This document shows, in pieces, positions 1 through 15,100 of a stretch of 64,000 nt of DNA; position 1 is the first letter of the stretch, and each line of letters starts with the position of its first letter. Origin of the DNA: Coniella vitis. Taxonomy: Eukaryota; Ascomycota; Sordariomycetes; Diaporthales; Schizoparmaceae. The stretch covers positions 744,001 through 808,000 of the forward strand of contig WUJK01000007.1 of assembly GCA_011317545.1 (NCBI GenBank), given 5' to 3'. The notes under the pieces were generated by a model that had not been told where the DNA came from, searched no databases, and was given only the letters and a program-made list of their open reading frames with translations. The position numbers and the translations under genes are program-made.

Positions 1-101
1 TACGATCATTAGCACCTTTGAACGGATTGATTTCAATGTTGAGCAAAAGGAAGAGAGAAAAAAAAAAAATAGAAAACAAAAAAAAAGAAGCGACGACTTA
101 C
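1..101 (-). other. 5' part of NRPS intron 2, cut by the window edge
   Basis: The donor GTAAGT at 101-96 follows codon Pro near the end of the C6 domain. The intron is very T-rich on the coding strand. A GCTAAT branch-like element lies within about 15 nt of the left edge, so the acceptor should be just outside the window. Confidence 0.75.
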
Positions 102-3100
102 AGGATAAGCATCCTTGACAGCATTCGCCTCAAGCCACCGCAGCGGCGTCAACCCAGCAACAATACTCTTTTCCCTCGGCGAAGCAGCCTCGTCGAATCC
201 GACCTCTTCCATGCGTACAACACCAGCATCGCTTCTGGATGCGATCTCTCCTCCGTGACTACCCTCACTCAGCGCACGAGTGGGAGTATTTTCCTCCGTT
301 TCGCCACCAGGCAGACTCAAAAAGTTGACAAAGGAATCAACTCGTACCCCCGTCCAGGCTTGAATCTCCCACAATCCAACAGTAACATTCTCAGGTGCCG
401 AGATGCGGTACAGATCTCGCTGAACCCCAACGGCGAGTTCGAGGATGCTCGCCGCACGAGATGCAATGCGCACACGCAGCGGCACGAGACAGAGCCGTGG
501 GAACGGCAGCGCAGCGCAGCGCTGCTCGTTGGCGGTGCTCGCGCTGCCTAAATCAGCGCTGCGGTTGGCGAGGTACACGCCAAAGATGACATCGTGGGCA
601 CCGCCGTCGTTGGCGGCGGTTTGCGTACAGGATGTGGAGGAAGATGCAAAGGCCTTGGCGTACGCGGCGAGGAACAGCGCTTGGATGCTAACGCCATGCT
701 GGGAGCAGAGGGATTTGAGTGAGTGTGAGTCGGAAAGTGCTGCGCGGCGGAGAAGAATTACACGTTCGGCAGCCGATGCTTCCGCGTCGTTCTTGTTGGT
801 GGTTGCGGTGTGGGACTCGAGTGGTGAGAACTGAGGATCCTTCAAATACTCTTCCCAGAATGATCTCCGCTGATGCACTGCCTGCTGACTGACAGACGAA
901 GCGATCAATCTCTTCCATGTAGCAAGGTCTTGCGCACTCTGACTGACGATTCCCGCTTCGGGTTTCGACAGAAGCTTCTTGAAATCGCCCATGATCAGCG
1001 GGAGACTGACGCCGTCGTAAAGTGCGTGGTGTAGCCTCAAGCTGACAATCCACTTGTTGTCGCCGCCCCCACCACTTGCTTTATCTTGTTGCACATCAAA
1101 TGCCCAAAAGGGGTTTTCCGTCGTCGAATCACACCGCAGCACAGCTTGCAAGAACGGAGTGACATCCGACCCCGTCGCGATAAAGACAGTGCGCAGAATG
1201 GCGTGATGCTCAACAAGTGCCCTCCAAGCATGCTCAATGGCCTGAGCATCGCGAATTCCAGAAACCCGGTAGCGAAAATCTGTGAAAAAGACGAGGCCAT
1301 TGGTGTTTTGCCAGACGCTGAGCATGTGTGTTTGCATTGCAGTAGCGGGGAGAAGCTCCTCCACCCCACTGTTGGGAATTCCAGCGACGCGCAAATGCTC
1401 GTCTACCTGAATGCCCTCGAAGGCTTTGCTGATAGCAGCCACCAATTCACCACTTGTTGTAGTGTTTCCGTCGTTGGAAACCAATGGTGAGGTTTGTTGT
1501 GTGTAACTCGCCTTCGCCGCAATGTCTCTGACGGAAGCTGCTTGGATCATTTCTCTCACTGTGACGGCGATGCCTCGCTTGCGCAACATTGTGCTGACTT
1601 TGATAGCGCTGATGGAGTCCAGCCCGAGGTGGTAAATGCTGTGGCACTTCTTGATGGAGACTTCAGCCGTGTCGGAAACCTCTGCAAGTACAGACCGGAT
1701 GACTGCCTCTGTGCTGGACCACTCCTCACCATCTCCACCCTCTTCCTCTGGTTGAATTTCCCCGCCTTGCGTTGTGATGGACTGTGCTTGCTCCTGTGGG
1801 CGAAACGATGGCAGGCCACAGATAGACACACCATCCTCGCCAACCTTGAGCATGTCGCTCTCAGAACCACCAACAAGGAAGCTCAGAACACTGTCAAGTT
1901 CCTCCAACAAGTTCTGTGTCCCTGTCGTCGTCAAGTACGCGTCATCACAGGCAGTCCGCCATACGACCCTTTCACCCTCCACCTCCATCTCAACACAAAC
2001 AGGATACTCCACTGCAGACGATCCGATGACTGACTTGACAAATGGCTCACTACTCTCGTCCCCACTAGGGTAAGGTGCAGTGCCAGCGCCCTTTTGCAAG
2101 ATAAAGAGCGTGTTGAACAGCTGCCCACCTTGGCGATGCGGCACCATGGCCTGGATCTTGCGCAAAGGGAAATGCTGAAACTGGTTGATGTTCGTCATGT
2201 TCTCCTGCATGTATCGCAAAAAGGCCGTCGACGATCCGTGCAAGACAGCTCGCACTGGCACCGTGTTCATGGTCGGGAACAGCATCGCCTCGGACGCCTC
2301 ACTGTCCCTGCCAGACAAGACGACGCCAAACGTCACATCGAGCCGCTGGCAGTGTGTCGCGAGGACAGCGGCCCAGCAGACCTGAGCGACCGCTTGTTGG
2401 CTGATGGCATGGCGTTTGCAGAACGCTTTGAGAGTTGCCGCCGAAACACGCATTGCAATCTCGGCTTTGTTGACTTTGGGCTCCGCCGCCAGTGATTCAG
2501 ATCGGGATGGGAAGATAGCAGGTGTGGCGCCAGAGACGTAGTCGGACCAAAAGTCCCGCGACTCGTGCCTCGAGGAGCGGATAATCTCCCCAAGATGCTC
2601 AGTATACGCTTGACGCGGTGCATATGTGCCGCGGTAAGCAGCCTCGACGTCCTGATGCAGCAAGCCAAGCGACCATCCATCGTACAGAGCGTGCGCGATC
2701 GAAAAAAGGACATATGCCTTTCCTCCAACCTTTGCAAAGGTGAGCTGGAGAAGATTTGATGAACCTCGACCGGCGAGCGCCCTTGTGCGCGCTAGTTCCA
2801 TCAACTCGGCCGTATCGTCCAGCGATGCAATGTCCGTCTCGTGGATCTTGAGCGAAAAGTCCCCCAACACAAGTTGCGCAAACGTGAACTCGAACGCAGA
2901 GGTTTGAACTTCTGCAAAGACTGTCCGCAGAATCGACGAGTTCTTGATGACTGTCTGCCAAGCACTCTTGAGACGAGTCAAGTCTATGCTGGGCGGCAAC
3001 TCAAGCACATCGTGGTTGAAGTACCGCCGGAAGTCTGACTGAATCATCTCGGACACCATGGAGTCCTGCAGCGGCGTCGGGGGCAAGATGTCCTGCACAT

Positions 3101-6100
3101 TGACAAGACCGTGCCCCTTATCCTCGAAATATCGCTTGAGAGGCGTCGATGGGTCTTCAGCCTCTGATGAATAACCACTATCTGCAGCTTCGCCCTCGGC
3201 CGCCTCCTTGTTTTGCAGGGTGACCACAAGTTCCGCGATACTTTGGCCTTTTATCAACTCGCTGTTCGTGAGCAAAATACCGACTCTGCGGAGCCTAGCA
3301 GACAACTTGATGGTATCAATGCTGTCAAGTCCAAGCTCGAGAAGACTGGTCTTTGGAGTGACAGTCAAGACCTCAACATCCGCGAGCAGAGCCATCTCGT
3401 TGCGAATAGCGGTAGATTGAGGTGTCCACTCATAGTCCGCTATTTCGCAAGTTGGCTCAGAGGCAGTCTCGTAACATCCATTGGCAATGTGTTGAGAAGC
3501 ATCAGAAGCAGACGCATGGTGCGCATTCGGCAAGACAAGGCGATCAACATCTTGCCCTATAGCCCTCGCATGCTTCTCGAAGGTATCGAGAAGCTTGTTG
3601 AGAGACTCCTGGTCCGAGAATCCGCGAGAAGTCACAACCAGGACCTGCAGCACGCCGCCAGGAAGTAGCGTGGCTTCGAGAGCAAGCGGGTAATCCGGGT
3701 TCACATGGGACTCAATCTCCCTCCACAGCCCTTCCCGGTCTGCTGGGTCCGTTACAGAAGCAGCTCTTTGGAATGAAAACAAGCTATCAAACAATGGTTT
3801 ACCACCAGAACACCACTTCTGGACGTCCCTCAGCGGCACGTGCTGAAACGGCAAGATGGCCGTGTTGAACTCGTGGCATTGCCGCACAGCTGCAGCCCAC
3901 GTTTGACCCTGCATACAACGATGGTGGTAAGGAACCGTGTTGAAAAGCGGACCAATCGCCCTGTCGACATTGTCGAGGTCAAATGAACGACCCGATACGA
4001 TGATGCCAAACGTTATGCTGGTGCCGAGGTATTCTTGCAGTGCGATACTCCACAACGCTTGGACAAGGGCTTGGTGCGTGACGCCCAGCTGGATGCGGAT
4101 TTTGTCGAGGTCTTTGAAGGACACTTGGCGCGAGATGTTGATGGGTTCCTGACTTGGCGTTTCCGAGGTGGGTGGCGTGGGTCCAAAGCTGACCGCACGC
4201 AGATGCTCAACCCAGAACGCCTTGGAAGACGAATGATTCTTAAGCGGCCCGTGGAGGAGAGCATCGAGGAAAGTTGGTGCTTGGGTGGCCTCTTGGCCTT
4301 GGTACAGCCTGGCAACCTCGTCAAGCATCAGTTCAAAGCTGTTCGCATCGTAAATAGCGTGGAAAATGTGCACGACCAGCAATCGCCTGCCGTCACCACG
4401 CGACACAGTCAGGAACTCCAGCGGCGCGTCAATGTTCCAGCTGTTGTTGGCCTCGACCCACGACTTGCGGTGCTTTTCCAACAACTCGTCAAGATCATCA
4501 TCGTTCTGGCTCTCGGGCTCGATCTCCATCCACGGAGCCTCGAAGTCCTTCAACGCAACCTGAACGAATCCCTCCGTCGTCGAAACAAATCGCGTCCGCA
4601 GCACTGAATTCTCTGCAACAAGCTGCTCCCACGCCGCACGAAGCTTACTCAACGAGACATTCTCTACAAGCTGGAAGCGGAAAGTGTTAAAGTAGGCGCC
4701 CGTCTTATCCTCCGTTCTGGACCGTGAGATCATTCCCTGCTGTAATGCCGAGCACGGGGCGATGTACTCGACTTGCTGCGGGGTGATGCGCAGCGCTCTG
4801 CATATAGCTCCTCTATGACGGTGCTGGCAGGCTTCCACTGCCTGCTTTGCCTCAATGATGTCGCTTGCCGAGTAGTTTTTGTGCCCTTCTTGCTGCGTAT
4901 GCGTAGACTTGAGCGCCTGCGCCAGGTCGCCAACTGTCGGATTTCGGAGGATGATAGCCGGGCTTGCATGCTTAACGCCCTCGCGCTTCAGGGCTGTCAC
5001 AAGGCGTATGGCTGAGATTGAATCCACACCCAACTCAAAAATATTCGTACTCGCTGAGAATTCGCCCTCCGAAATTCCCGCCATGTTACTCAAAGCCCTG
5101 CAAAGCTTTCGCCCAAACGCATCGAGCTCGCCATGGCCCGAAACAGCGGCAGAGGGCGCCACCAGCTGCTCGGGCGATAATCCGTTGAAAAGGGCGCGCA
5201 ACGCCTTGAACTCGGCCTTATTGTTGGGTGACAATGGGATAAAGGGCAGAAGAAAGACATAGGTCGGAACCATGTAACCAGGCAACTTCTCCCGACACGC
5301 TATTTGAACTTTTTGTCCGATACTTGCTGCTTCTTCTCCGCCGATGACATCCAGTGCTTTGTTCTTTTGGTGCTGCGTCGTAACCACAAACGATACGAGG
5401 AGATCCTTTTGCTGCTTTTCGTTGCGAATGACCAGCGTGACAACGTCAGTCACCCCGTCAACGCCAGTCTTGATGCAGTGGTTAATCTCGCCAATCTCAA
5501 GACGCTGCCCGCGGAGCTTGACCTGATCATCTGCTCGACCCAGAAAATCAAAGCACCCGTCGTGGAGCACACGAACCAAGTCACCCGTGCGATAGACTCT
5601 TTCTCCAAAGCTTGCCAGAGTCGGGAACCGCTCGTCAGTGAGCTCGGTTCTGTTCAGATAGCCCTTTCCAACCAGCTTGCCCGAGACGCACAACTCGCCT
5701 ACGCCACCTCGGAGGACAGGTATGTCCGTCTCTGGTTTCAAGACAAAAGAGCCGACGTTGGGAAACTGCTTGCCAATGTTGGATGACCGTCCATTCTCTG
5801 GTACGCACGAGAATGTAGTCACGCCTATCGTTGCCTCGGTTGGCCCGTAAAAGTTGTGTATAACGCGCTTTGGACCCCACGCGTCTAGAATCTCTTGCTT
5901 GAGCTGTTCACCGCCTGTGATGAAGACGCCGCGACAGAGACTTGGGACTTCGTCTGGATGTATCAAGCGAGCCAGGCTAGGTGTGAGATCAATGTGCGTA
6001 ATCTCCAGTCGCGAAATTGTGCCCGCAAGATCCTCCAGAATAACATCCCGTGGCGCAGCAACCAACGCGATGCCTACAGACCACGTCCAGTACTGCTCCA

Positions 6101-9100
6101 ACACGGACACATCGAAATGGTACGATGCGAATTGCAGCCACTTGGACGTCGGGTCCCAGTGGCCCTCGAACAGCACCTGGAAGGCCAGCATCGCCTGAAC
6201 AGCATTCTCATGCGTAATCTCACACCCCTTTGGAGTTCCCGTCGTGCCGGAGGTGTATAGGCAGTAACTCCTATCCTGTGGGGTCAACGGACGCGTGAGT
6301 ACAGGAGGTGCAGGGCTCGCCGAGAGCAGAGCGTCTTCATCGACACTCAAGACAGGCACAGAGATGTCGAATCCTAAATCAAGACTTCGTGCCTTGTCAG
6401 TGAGGAGCACAGCAGCCCCCGAGTCCTGCAGAATGAACTCCTTGCGAGCAGAAGGCGCCCCGGGGTCCAAAGCCAACAGCGCACACCCAGCCTTGAGAAT
6501 ACCCAGCATGGCAAAGTGCGCTTCAGGACACTTGTCAAAGTAGACAGCAACGATGTCACCTGCTGCGACATGCGGAGCAAGCATATTCGCTACCTTGTTG
6601 CCATTCTCATTCAACTCGCTGTACGTCCACTCTCGAGAGATGGGCTTGTCATCTTGAAAGGCGGACACAAACTGAAGTGCTGTTTTCTCAGAGTGCGCCT
6701 GAGTGCTGACCTCCACAAACTCATGGAGGAACCTGATTTCTGTGTTCAACTCAGGCTCCGCTGCAGCAAGGATAGCAAACAAGTCCTGGCGCGTCTTGAA
6801 GAGATCGTCTTCCTCTTCGTCAGGACGCTGCACCAGGTTGCAAAACACAGCATCGAACTGAGCTAGCAGCAACTCGGCTTGCTCACGTGGAAGAATATCC
6901 GTGAAGAATGTCAGACGCAGTTCTACCGTGTCATGTTGAGGTTCGATTTCCAGAGATACAGGATAATCAACGCTAGCATGCTCATCAATCATCCGCCATG
7001 GCCTGGTTGCGTTTGCGTCTTGGTTGTTGTGCTCAGACTTTTGATACACCAAAAGCGTGTCAAAAAGCTTGGTATTCGGATGCCCCAGCCAGCGTTGCAC
7101 ATGTGTAAGCGGCGTCCACTGATGGCGCTGCAACCTAACGTTATACTCCATCATAGCCTCGACCAGCTCGCGATTCGAAGACGCATTTTGGCCTATGACT
7201 GGGAGCGTCGTGATGCAAGGAAACGCTGCATTGCGTGTCGACTCAAGGTCTCGGCCGGAAAGGATGGTACCAAAGACAACAGAGGGCTCGCCCAGGTATG
7301 AGGAGAGGATGCGCAGCCATGCTGCTTGCGCAACTGCTTGTATTGTGAAGCCGGTGTTCTTGACGGCTTGATCGAGCGCAGACTGCGACAAGGCGGAGAC
7401 CCGAGACCGAACCAGGATTTCACGTTGGTCTTCCCTGAGGGGGGTCATAACGGGAAATTTATTGACAACAGCATTCGCAGCGTGGGTCTCCCAGAATGGC
7501 TGTGTGGTCTGCGCACGCTGCTGAGTGTGGGTGATAATATTCCGTACCGCGTCACTAGTACTAGTGTTGCTGTTGTCGTCGGCCGAGGATGTTTTCCGAC
7601 GAAGGGCCTCAGCAAGTCCAGAAAACATGGTCTGAAGGGAATGCGCATCATAGAGAACATGGTGTATAGCCAGATGCATCTCAGTCCCAGACGATTTATT
7701 ATCGACAAGCACGAGTTGCCACGAAGGCTGACGAAGGTTCTCAAACACTGCTCGTGCAGCCTCTTTTCGCCAGGCTGTCAGTTCAAAGTCTCTATCCTGG
7801 ATATGGACAGGAACAGCAGCCTCGTTAAACTTGTACAGCACCATGGCGTATGTGGAGTCCTTGTGGTCGAGAGGAACGAATCCCGCGCGAAGCATGTCGA
7901 ATCTCTCGGCAACCTGCAACCAGGCATCTCTCACCGCCGTCGCAGTGATTCCATTCTCGAATTGGAAGCTGATGAAGTTCAGATAGGCGTCACCTCGAGA
8001 AGCCACAAACTCCCCCAGTAGACCTATCTGAAGAGGCGTGCATGGTAAGATCTCCTGAATAGTATCCCATGCCATACCACTATCTTGCAGCAAAACCTTG
8101 GCATCCTTTTGAAAGCCCGAAATGTCATATAAAGGTGGAGTGACTGGTTCATCAGAAGATGGGGATTGCACAAGCTTCTCAGCAAGTTTCGCGCAGGTTG
8201 GATTCTCAAGGACATCTGCTGCTGTGATAACAGCAAATCCTTGCTTTCGCAGCATGGCAGCAATCTGGATGGCGTTGATGCTGTCCAGACCTAGTCTAAA
8301 GATGGTTATGTTGCGCGTGATCCTGTCCTTGGGCGTGTTGGATATCTCCGACAACACAGAACGGACCACAGACTCAGATTCAGACCAATCCCCATTCAAG
8401 GCCGATTGACCTGACGATGAACCTTCCTTAGATTCGCCAGTTTCATGAACAAGATGTAGGGCCTCGAGTCTATCCCGAAGCGAAGATGGAAGCGAACTCC
8501 TTGAAATAACACGCGAGAAAGAGTACTCGGTAAACGTGGAAATGATATAACAGAGGGTATCATAAACAAAAGCCGCATAAATATTCGAAACATGTGATCT
8601 GTTTGTTCAAATTGTATCCCTTAGCACGGCTGCGACAAATCAAATTTTGAAGACAAGGAAAGGAGGAGGGGGAAGAAGATGTAAAGAAGGAGAACCATCA
8701 ACTTACCGATCAAAATGCAACCTCAACTCAAGCTCATCCCTCTCCTCCCTCGGCGTAACTTCACACACAAGCGGGAAATCCATCTCGCCATCATCCCGCT
8801 CCAGGGCCCACAGCGCTTCATCGAGCGGGCGAGGCGGTTGTTGCAGCAATAATAGGGTATCAAAGAGTCTCACTGAACCATTCCCATCATTCTTATCCAC
8901 GTGATTCTTTGTCGTGGCAGCCCTTGTCACGGCTTGTTGGATTCTTCTCAACGGTGTGAATTGGTATTGCAGAAGCTGCGGATTCAGCGCTTGGAAGAAC
9001 TTGAGGACGTCAATTTTCCTTCTCTGCCTTGGCCTGTTTGTGCTATCGTTCTTGTCATTGCTGCCGTTGACAATTGGGTCGTCATGGTTGCCAAAGCATA

Positions 9101-12100
9101 TCCGAGTAGGAATCGTATTGAAGCAAGGCGCAACAAGCTCTTCCACACCATCAACAGCAACAGACCGACCACTGACGACGTTACCAAAGCAAACATCCTC
9201 ACTTTGCGAGATTATATGCAGCAAGACACCCCAAGAAGCTTGGAGAAGCGATAGCATAGACACGTTGAGTGTTTTCAGGTTAGCCTCAAGGCACGACAGC
9301 TTGGTATCCAAAGCACGAACCAGGCTATCACGGCCGACTGACAAAGATGCAGGCTCAGATGACGCCCGGGGAAGATCTTTAAATCTTGCGTCTCTTAGAT
9401 GTTCCGCCCAGAAGTCATCTGTATCAGCGGGTAGAGCGAGCATCTCCTGCAAGAAGGGCTCGTACGAGGGAGCAGGCTGCTGTGCAAGCTGGACTCCTGA
9501 AACCACCATTTCAATCTCCTTCAGAAGCTGTGAGATCGCCACGCCATCGTACATGGCATGATGGCAGATGAACGACAGGTAAGAGTGCTGGTGTTTTTCA
9601 TCGTCACCACCATCAGTGGCGCGGATCAGAGCTAGAGAGATGGGCGGTATGCCAGAGTCAATCGCAGCAGGCACAGCTTCAACGTGCTTGCTGATCGCGT
9701 CATCCAACGAAAAGAAACCGTGGACATCGTAATCGACCCATTCTGGTTCCCACTGCTTGAGGACACACTGCGCCACAGCATGTTCACGATCACTGGTAGT
9801 GAAGAAGCACGTACGCAGAATGCCATGCCTGCGGAACATGACAGACCAGTACTCCTTCATGGCAGTGACAGCAGGAGCAGCAGAATCACCATTCAAACGG
9901 AGCAGCATCTTGTTCAGATACGAGGAGCTGCGAGCAGAAGACGCAAGCATGGCTTCTTGTAGTGGCGTACACGGCAAGATAGCCTCGACGTCGACTCCAT
10001 TCTGCGCCATTTCACGTGTGAGCGTCTCGACAAACTCTGATGAAAATATCTGTAAAGACTTGTTGGTGTCGGCAACAGTAGCCTCCGATTGCTGCTGCTC
10101 GACATGTCCTTCGCGAAGCAACATTGCAAGCCTCGCCACAGAAGGCCCCTGCAAGATAACTGAAATGGGCAGCCTCTTTTGCATAACGAAGACTTCTTGC
10201 AACCGTTTGGACACCGAAATCGCCGAGATCGAGTCCAAACCCATGCTAGTCAACGGCGTCCAACGCCCGATCTCATGTATGGGTACCTTGAGGGTACTCG
10301 CTAGAAGCGTGGCGATCTTGAGTTCTTCGTCTGAGCAGTCGCCAGCTGCTGCCGCCATGGAACCTGCGCTAGGGCTCAGCGCTTCAAGTTCCTTGGGACC
10401 AAGGCTACTGAAGACATTCCTCAGCTTGGCCTTGTCAACCTTGCCCGATGAAGTCATTGGGATGCTCGAAATGGGAACAAGGTACGAAGGAACCATGTAG
10501 CCAGGCAGCCTCGACCGCAGGTCCCGGAAAATATCCTCGTTATCCCTTGCTGACCTTGCACTCGCAGGAAGCAGTTGAAAGTCCCCGTTTTCAGAAGCAG
10601 TAGTCGTGGACTTGAGAACGTAGAAACAGGCCAGTTGCTGTGAGCTATTGCCGTCGCCCAGGTTGACTAGGAGCGTGACGCAATTAGACACAACGCTCGA
10701 CATGGCGACAACACTGTTGACCTCGCCCAGCTCAATACGTTGACCGCGTAACTTGATTTGGTCATCAATGCGTCCGACTATTAACAGTGACCCGTCCGCC
10801 AGCATGCGTCCCATATCGCCGGACCTGTAAATGCGCCCGAGCTTGGGGTGCATAATGAACTTCTCTTGTGTAACAAGAGGGAGGTTCAAGTACCCAGCCA
10901 CAACCTGGTCACCGCCAAAACAAAACTCGCCCACGCAGCCAATAGGGAGTATATTCATACTGTTCGACGCCAAAACAGTAGCAGACGTATTCTCAAATGT
11001 ATATCCAAGATGGCGGATATGGTCATTGAATGTCATCTTCTTGACAGAGCAGATATTGGTTGTTTCTGATGGGCCATAGCCCTGGTACAGCTTGCCCACC
11101 CACTTCTTGGCCACTTCGGCTGTCATGGGCTCACCAGATGTGACGAGGAATTCAACTTGGGGCACATTGACAGGATTGACCAGCGACGCAACAGTCGTGG
11201 TCATGCTGAGGTGCGTCACCTTCATGGTATTAATGGACCTCTCCAAATCCGCAAACAGTGTGTCGTTGGTGCCAGAGCACAGACACATCCCCCTGATAAA
11301 TGAGAATAAAATTTCGAATACGGAGACATCGAAGGCTTGTGAGCATACTTGCAGCATGCGCGAATCATCCTTGACGGGGTATATTCTCGAGAGCACATCC
11401 AGGTTGCTACAGATATTGAGTTGAGTCACGCAGACGCCCTTTGGCACGCCGGTACTCCCAGAGGTGTAGATGATATTGGCAGGCCGGGTCGGGTTGATAT
11501 TGGTCCCGAGGTTCTCGCAGCTGTAGTCTTGGAGGTCCGTAGTGCACAAACTGACAAATTGACAGGCAACAGGCTCGGGCAGGGCATCTGCGGTGATGTC
11601 GTCTGAGATACTCAAAGACACATTCGCCTGCGTCAAGATTGTGTGGATCCTCGCTTTGGGCGTGGAAGGAAGCATTGGTAGATACGCGCAGCCAGTCTTC
11701 AAAATGGCCATGATGCCCGCGTACAGCATGATTGACTTCTCCATGATGATTGCAACACTCTGGCCTTCTTCAACTCCCAATGTCTTGAGATGCCATGCGA
11801 TTTTGTTTGCCAGATTGTTTAGCTGGCCATATCTGATCGTTTCGAGATCTGCAGGCCCATCCTCGATAGACTCAGCAAAGCAGATGGCCTCTTTCTCAGG
11901 GTGCCGTGCCGCTGTGGCCTCGAACAAAGATGCAAGGTCACAGCATCCCTGAAGTGTCGTATGGTCAACATTATAGGTGGAAAGGAGGTTGTCCGAGAAG
12001 CACGTAGAGATAGTGCCAATTTCCAAGGCACTATCCCGAACAATGTGCGTCAAGATGCCATCAAACTGCTGCATCAGCAGCTGCACATGGTCCGGGTGGA

Positions 12101-15100
12101 AAGCGTCAGTATGGCAAGTAACGCGCAGCTGGAACCGACCATCGATTGGCTCGACTTCCACAAGGAGCTTCGTCTCGAGGTAGTCCTCATGGGCAACTTG
12201 GCGAACTGAACCAGACGTTCTCTGCAAAGAGCGACTTGGTATAGATTCTTGATAGACGAATAGAGCATTGTATAGTGCTTGCCCCGGAGGTATGCCAGCA
12301 GCCTTCTTGATATCTACGAGTGGTAGAGCGCAATGCACCAGGCTTTCCCTGTTCGTCGCGTGGATGCTCTGGAGGAGATCCCGGATTGTACGGACTTGGC
12401 CAAGTTTGGCTCGCAACGGTATCGAGGTTAAGCATGGGCCAACGACGTCCTCGATGCCATCAACAGGGATGGTCCGGCCTGAAGTGATGTTGCCAATGAC
12501 TACGTCGTCACTGCCATGGATGTAAGCCCAGAGCCAGAGCAAGCAAGCTTGGAAGAGAACCTGAGGGCTGATGTCAAGAAGTGATGTGATGCTGTGTAAA
12601 TCTGATGCTTGAAGGCTAAGCTTGGCTTGAGTTGAGAGGCGTTGGCTTGTCTGTGAGTATTGCGACAGTAGTTGTGGCATGGGGCTTGGTTGGTGTCCCA
12701 AAAGATGCTCCGCCCAATATCCCCGGGCAAGGTCGGCATGACGAGCAAAGTCCGAGGAACTGTAGTAGCGGGAGACGCGACGAAAGGGCGGCCGTCGGCA
12801 GACACTTTCACCACGGGCAAGGAGGTTGAGGTCAGCCAGCAGAATGTCAAATGACCAGCCGTCGTACAGTGCATGGTGGATCTGGAGCAGGATCGTTGTG
12901 AGCTCCACAGTCTCAGATACCTGGACCTGAACACAGAAAGGAGTGACGAATCCGGCGTCGTCTAGCTGGTATTGCCTGGTGAGAGTCTTGACGTCTTTGA
13001 TAAGACTACCATCCAGATCCTTCCAAACCACCTGATTATAAACACCATCGTAGGCTACGAATCCAGTTCGCAAGGCCTCGTGGCAACGAGCCAGCGTTTG
13101 AAACCACGAAACAATAGTCTCAAAAGAGTGAGCCTCGGGTATCTCCAGCTCAATCCAATTGCAGTAGGCTTTCGGATCACCCAGTGTCTCACCGAGCATA
13201 GATAATTGTGTTGGTGTGCACGGAGCAACGGCCTCAATGACATCAGCTTGGACTCCCAGGACTGATGCCAAATTAGCAATACGCTCAGCATCCTCCTCGG
13301 CGGCTCGGAATTGTATTGCGGTTTCCTCCAGTGTAGATTGCTCTCGATTACGCATCGTTGACCGCAAAGATGCGAGAGATTGAGAATTGAGAATATCTAC
13401 AGCAGTGACAGCAAACCCAGCTGAGCGAAGATGCGACGCGAGCCTGATCGACGCCAGCGAGTCAATGCCGACTGCAGAGAGCGTCGAAGTGGACCGCAGC
13501 TTGATCCCGAGAACATCCTGTACGATTTGTGCCAGTTGTTGTTCCACATCATCCTGATAATCATCGTTTGAGCTGTCCACTTCGTTGCTTTGAGACTCTT
13601 CATAGCTAAGCTTCAGCTGCTTGCGATCGACCTTGCCAGAAGATAGCCTCGGGAAATCATTCAGGAGAACGACATCGCTGGGGACCATGTATGCGGGCAG
13701 CCACTCTCCACAGATCTGCAGTATCCGATCACGAGAGCAGTCGTCCTGCGCATCCGTTTCGCAAAAGACCACAATGATGCCGCGAATCACGGCTGCCACT
13801 GCTCCGTGACATCCCGGGGCACGCAAGACGGCTTGCTCAATTTCTCCAAGCTCGATCCGCTGACCGCGGAGCTTGACCTGACCGTCCGAGATGCGACCAA
13901 AGCATTCAATGGTGCCATCTTCCTTGAACCGCGCCTTGTCTCCTGTCCTATACAAACGACCATAGGGGGTATCAATAAAGACTTTGGAGGTCTGCTCGGG
14001 CCGTTTGATGTAGCCAATCGCTGTCTGGAAGCCTCCTACGGCCAGTTCGCCCATCTCGCCCATCGGCAAGACCGCGAATTCACCAGCACCGTTACTGTTG
14101 TTGCCGTCGTCTGGGAGCGGCTGCAACACAAAGGCAGACACGGTATCCAGCGGGAAACCAACATTATTAGGCGACGAGGACGAATGACACGCGGGTTGAA
14201 GAGTGCAATGAATTGTAGCTTCTGTGGGGCCATACATGGCCCATAAAATGCTAGTCTTATTCTCATCTCCCCCAAACTCCCTGATAACAGGTTCCGTCAA
14301 CATCTCGCCTATTGTCAAAAGCAGGCGGAGATTGGGCGCGTTTATTCGGCTTCGAAGCAGGCTGCCCGCCACAGTGGGTGTCAGTTCGCAAGCATCTACC
14401 TCAAGGTCTCTCAACATGGCTGGGAGATCGTTGAGCATGTCCGCTCTGTTGCAGCAGACGAGAGTGGCGCCTCGTAGCAAGGGAAAGAAGATTTCAAAGA
14501 CGGAAACGTCAAACGTTGGTGCGGCAAACTGGAGGAAGCGGGAAAAGTGAGGAATGTGGCGGTCGTGGGCAAGGAGTGCCTGGGTTGCCGCATCATGAGA
14601 GATGCCCACGCCTTTGGGTGTGCCCGTCGATCCAGAGGTGTACATGACATAGGCGAGGTTTTCTGGGTGGATATCCTGCACGATGCGTCCGCGGTCTTGG
14701 TCCTGATTATCCTGGAGTAGCTCATCCGGATTCTCCTCATCCACCACCACTACCACCACGCCCGAGCCGAGCGCGTCAATCTTGGACCGCAGAGCTCGAT
14801 TGGTGACGACGACTCTGGCCGCCACATCGCCAAATATAAACCGAACACGTTCTGGCGGAGCGTCGAGGTTCAGGGGACAGAATGCCCCTCCAGCCTTGAG
14901 GACGGCAAGCTGAGATATGTAGAGCTCTGGGCACTGAGGCAGCAACAAGGGAACGATGAGCTGTCCCTCTTGCGGCTCACCAGCCAGGGCAACTAATATC
15001 CTCGAAGCGAATCGATCTGCTTGCTTGTGAAGCTCAGCGTACGAAACGGCGCGCCTGACTCCATCCGCATCTCGGTAATCGAGGGCGGGGACACCGTGGG

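Noticed and set aside
33..8399. Treating the two long NRPS frames as two separate genes
   Set aside because: A 108-bp GT-AG intron joins them in phase through the middle of the C2 domain, so they are one gene.
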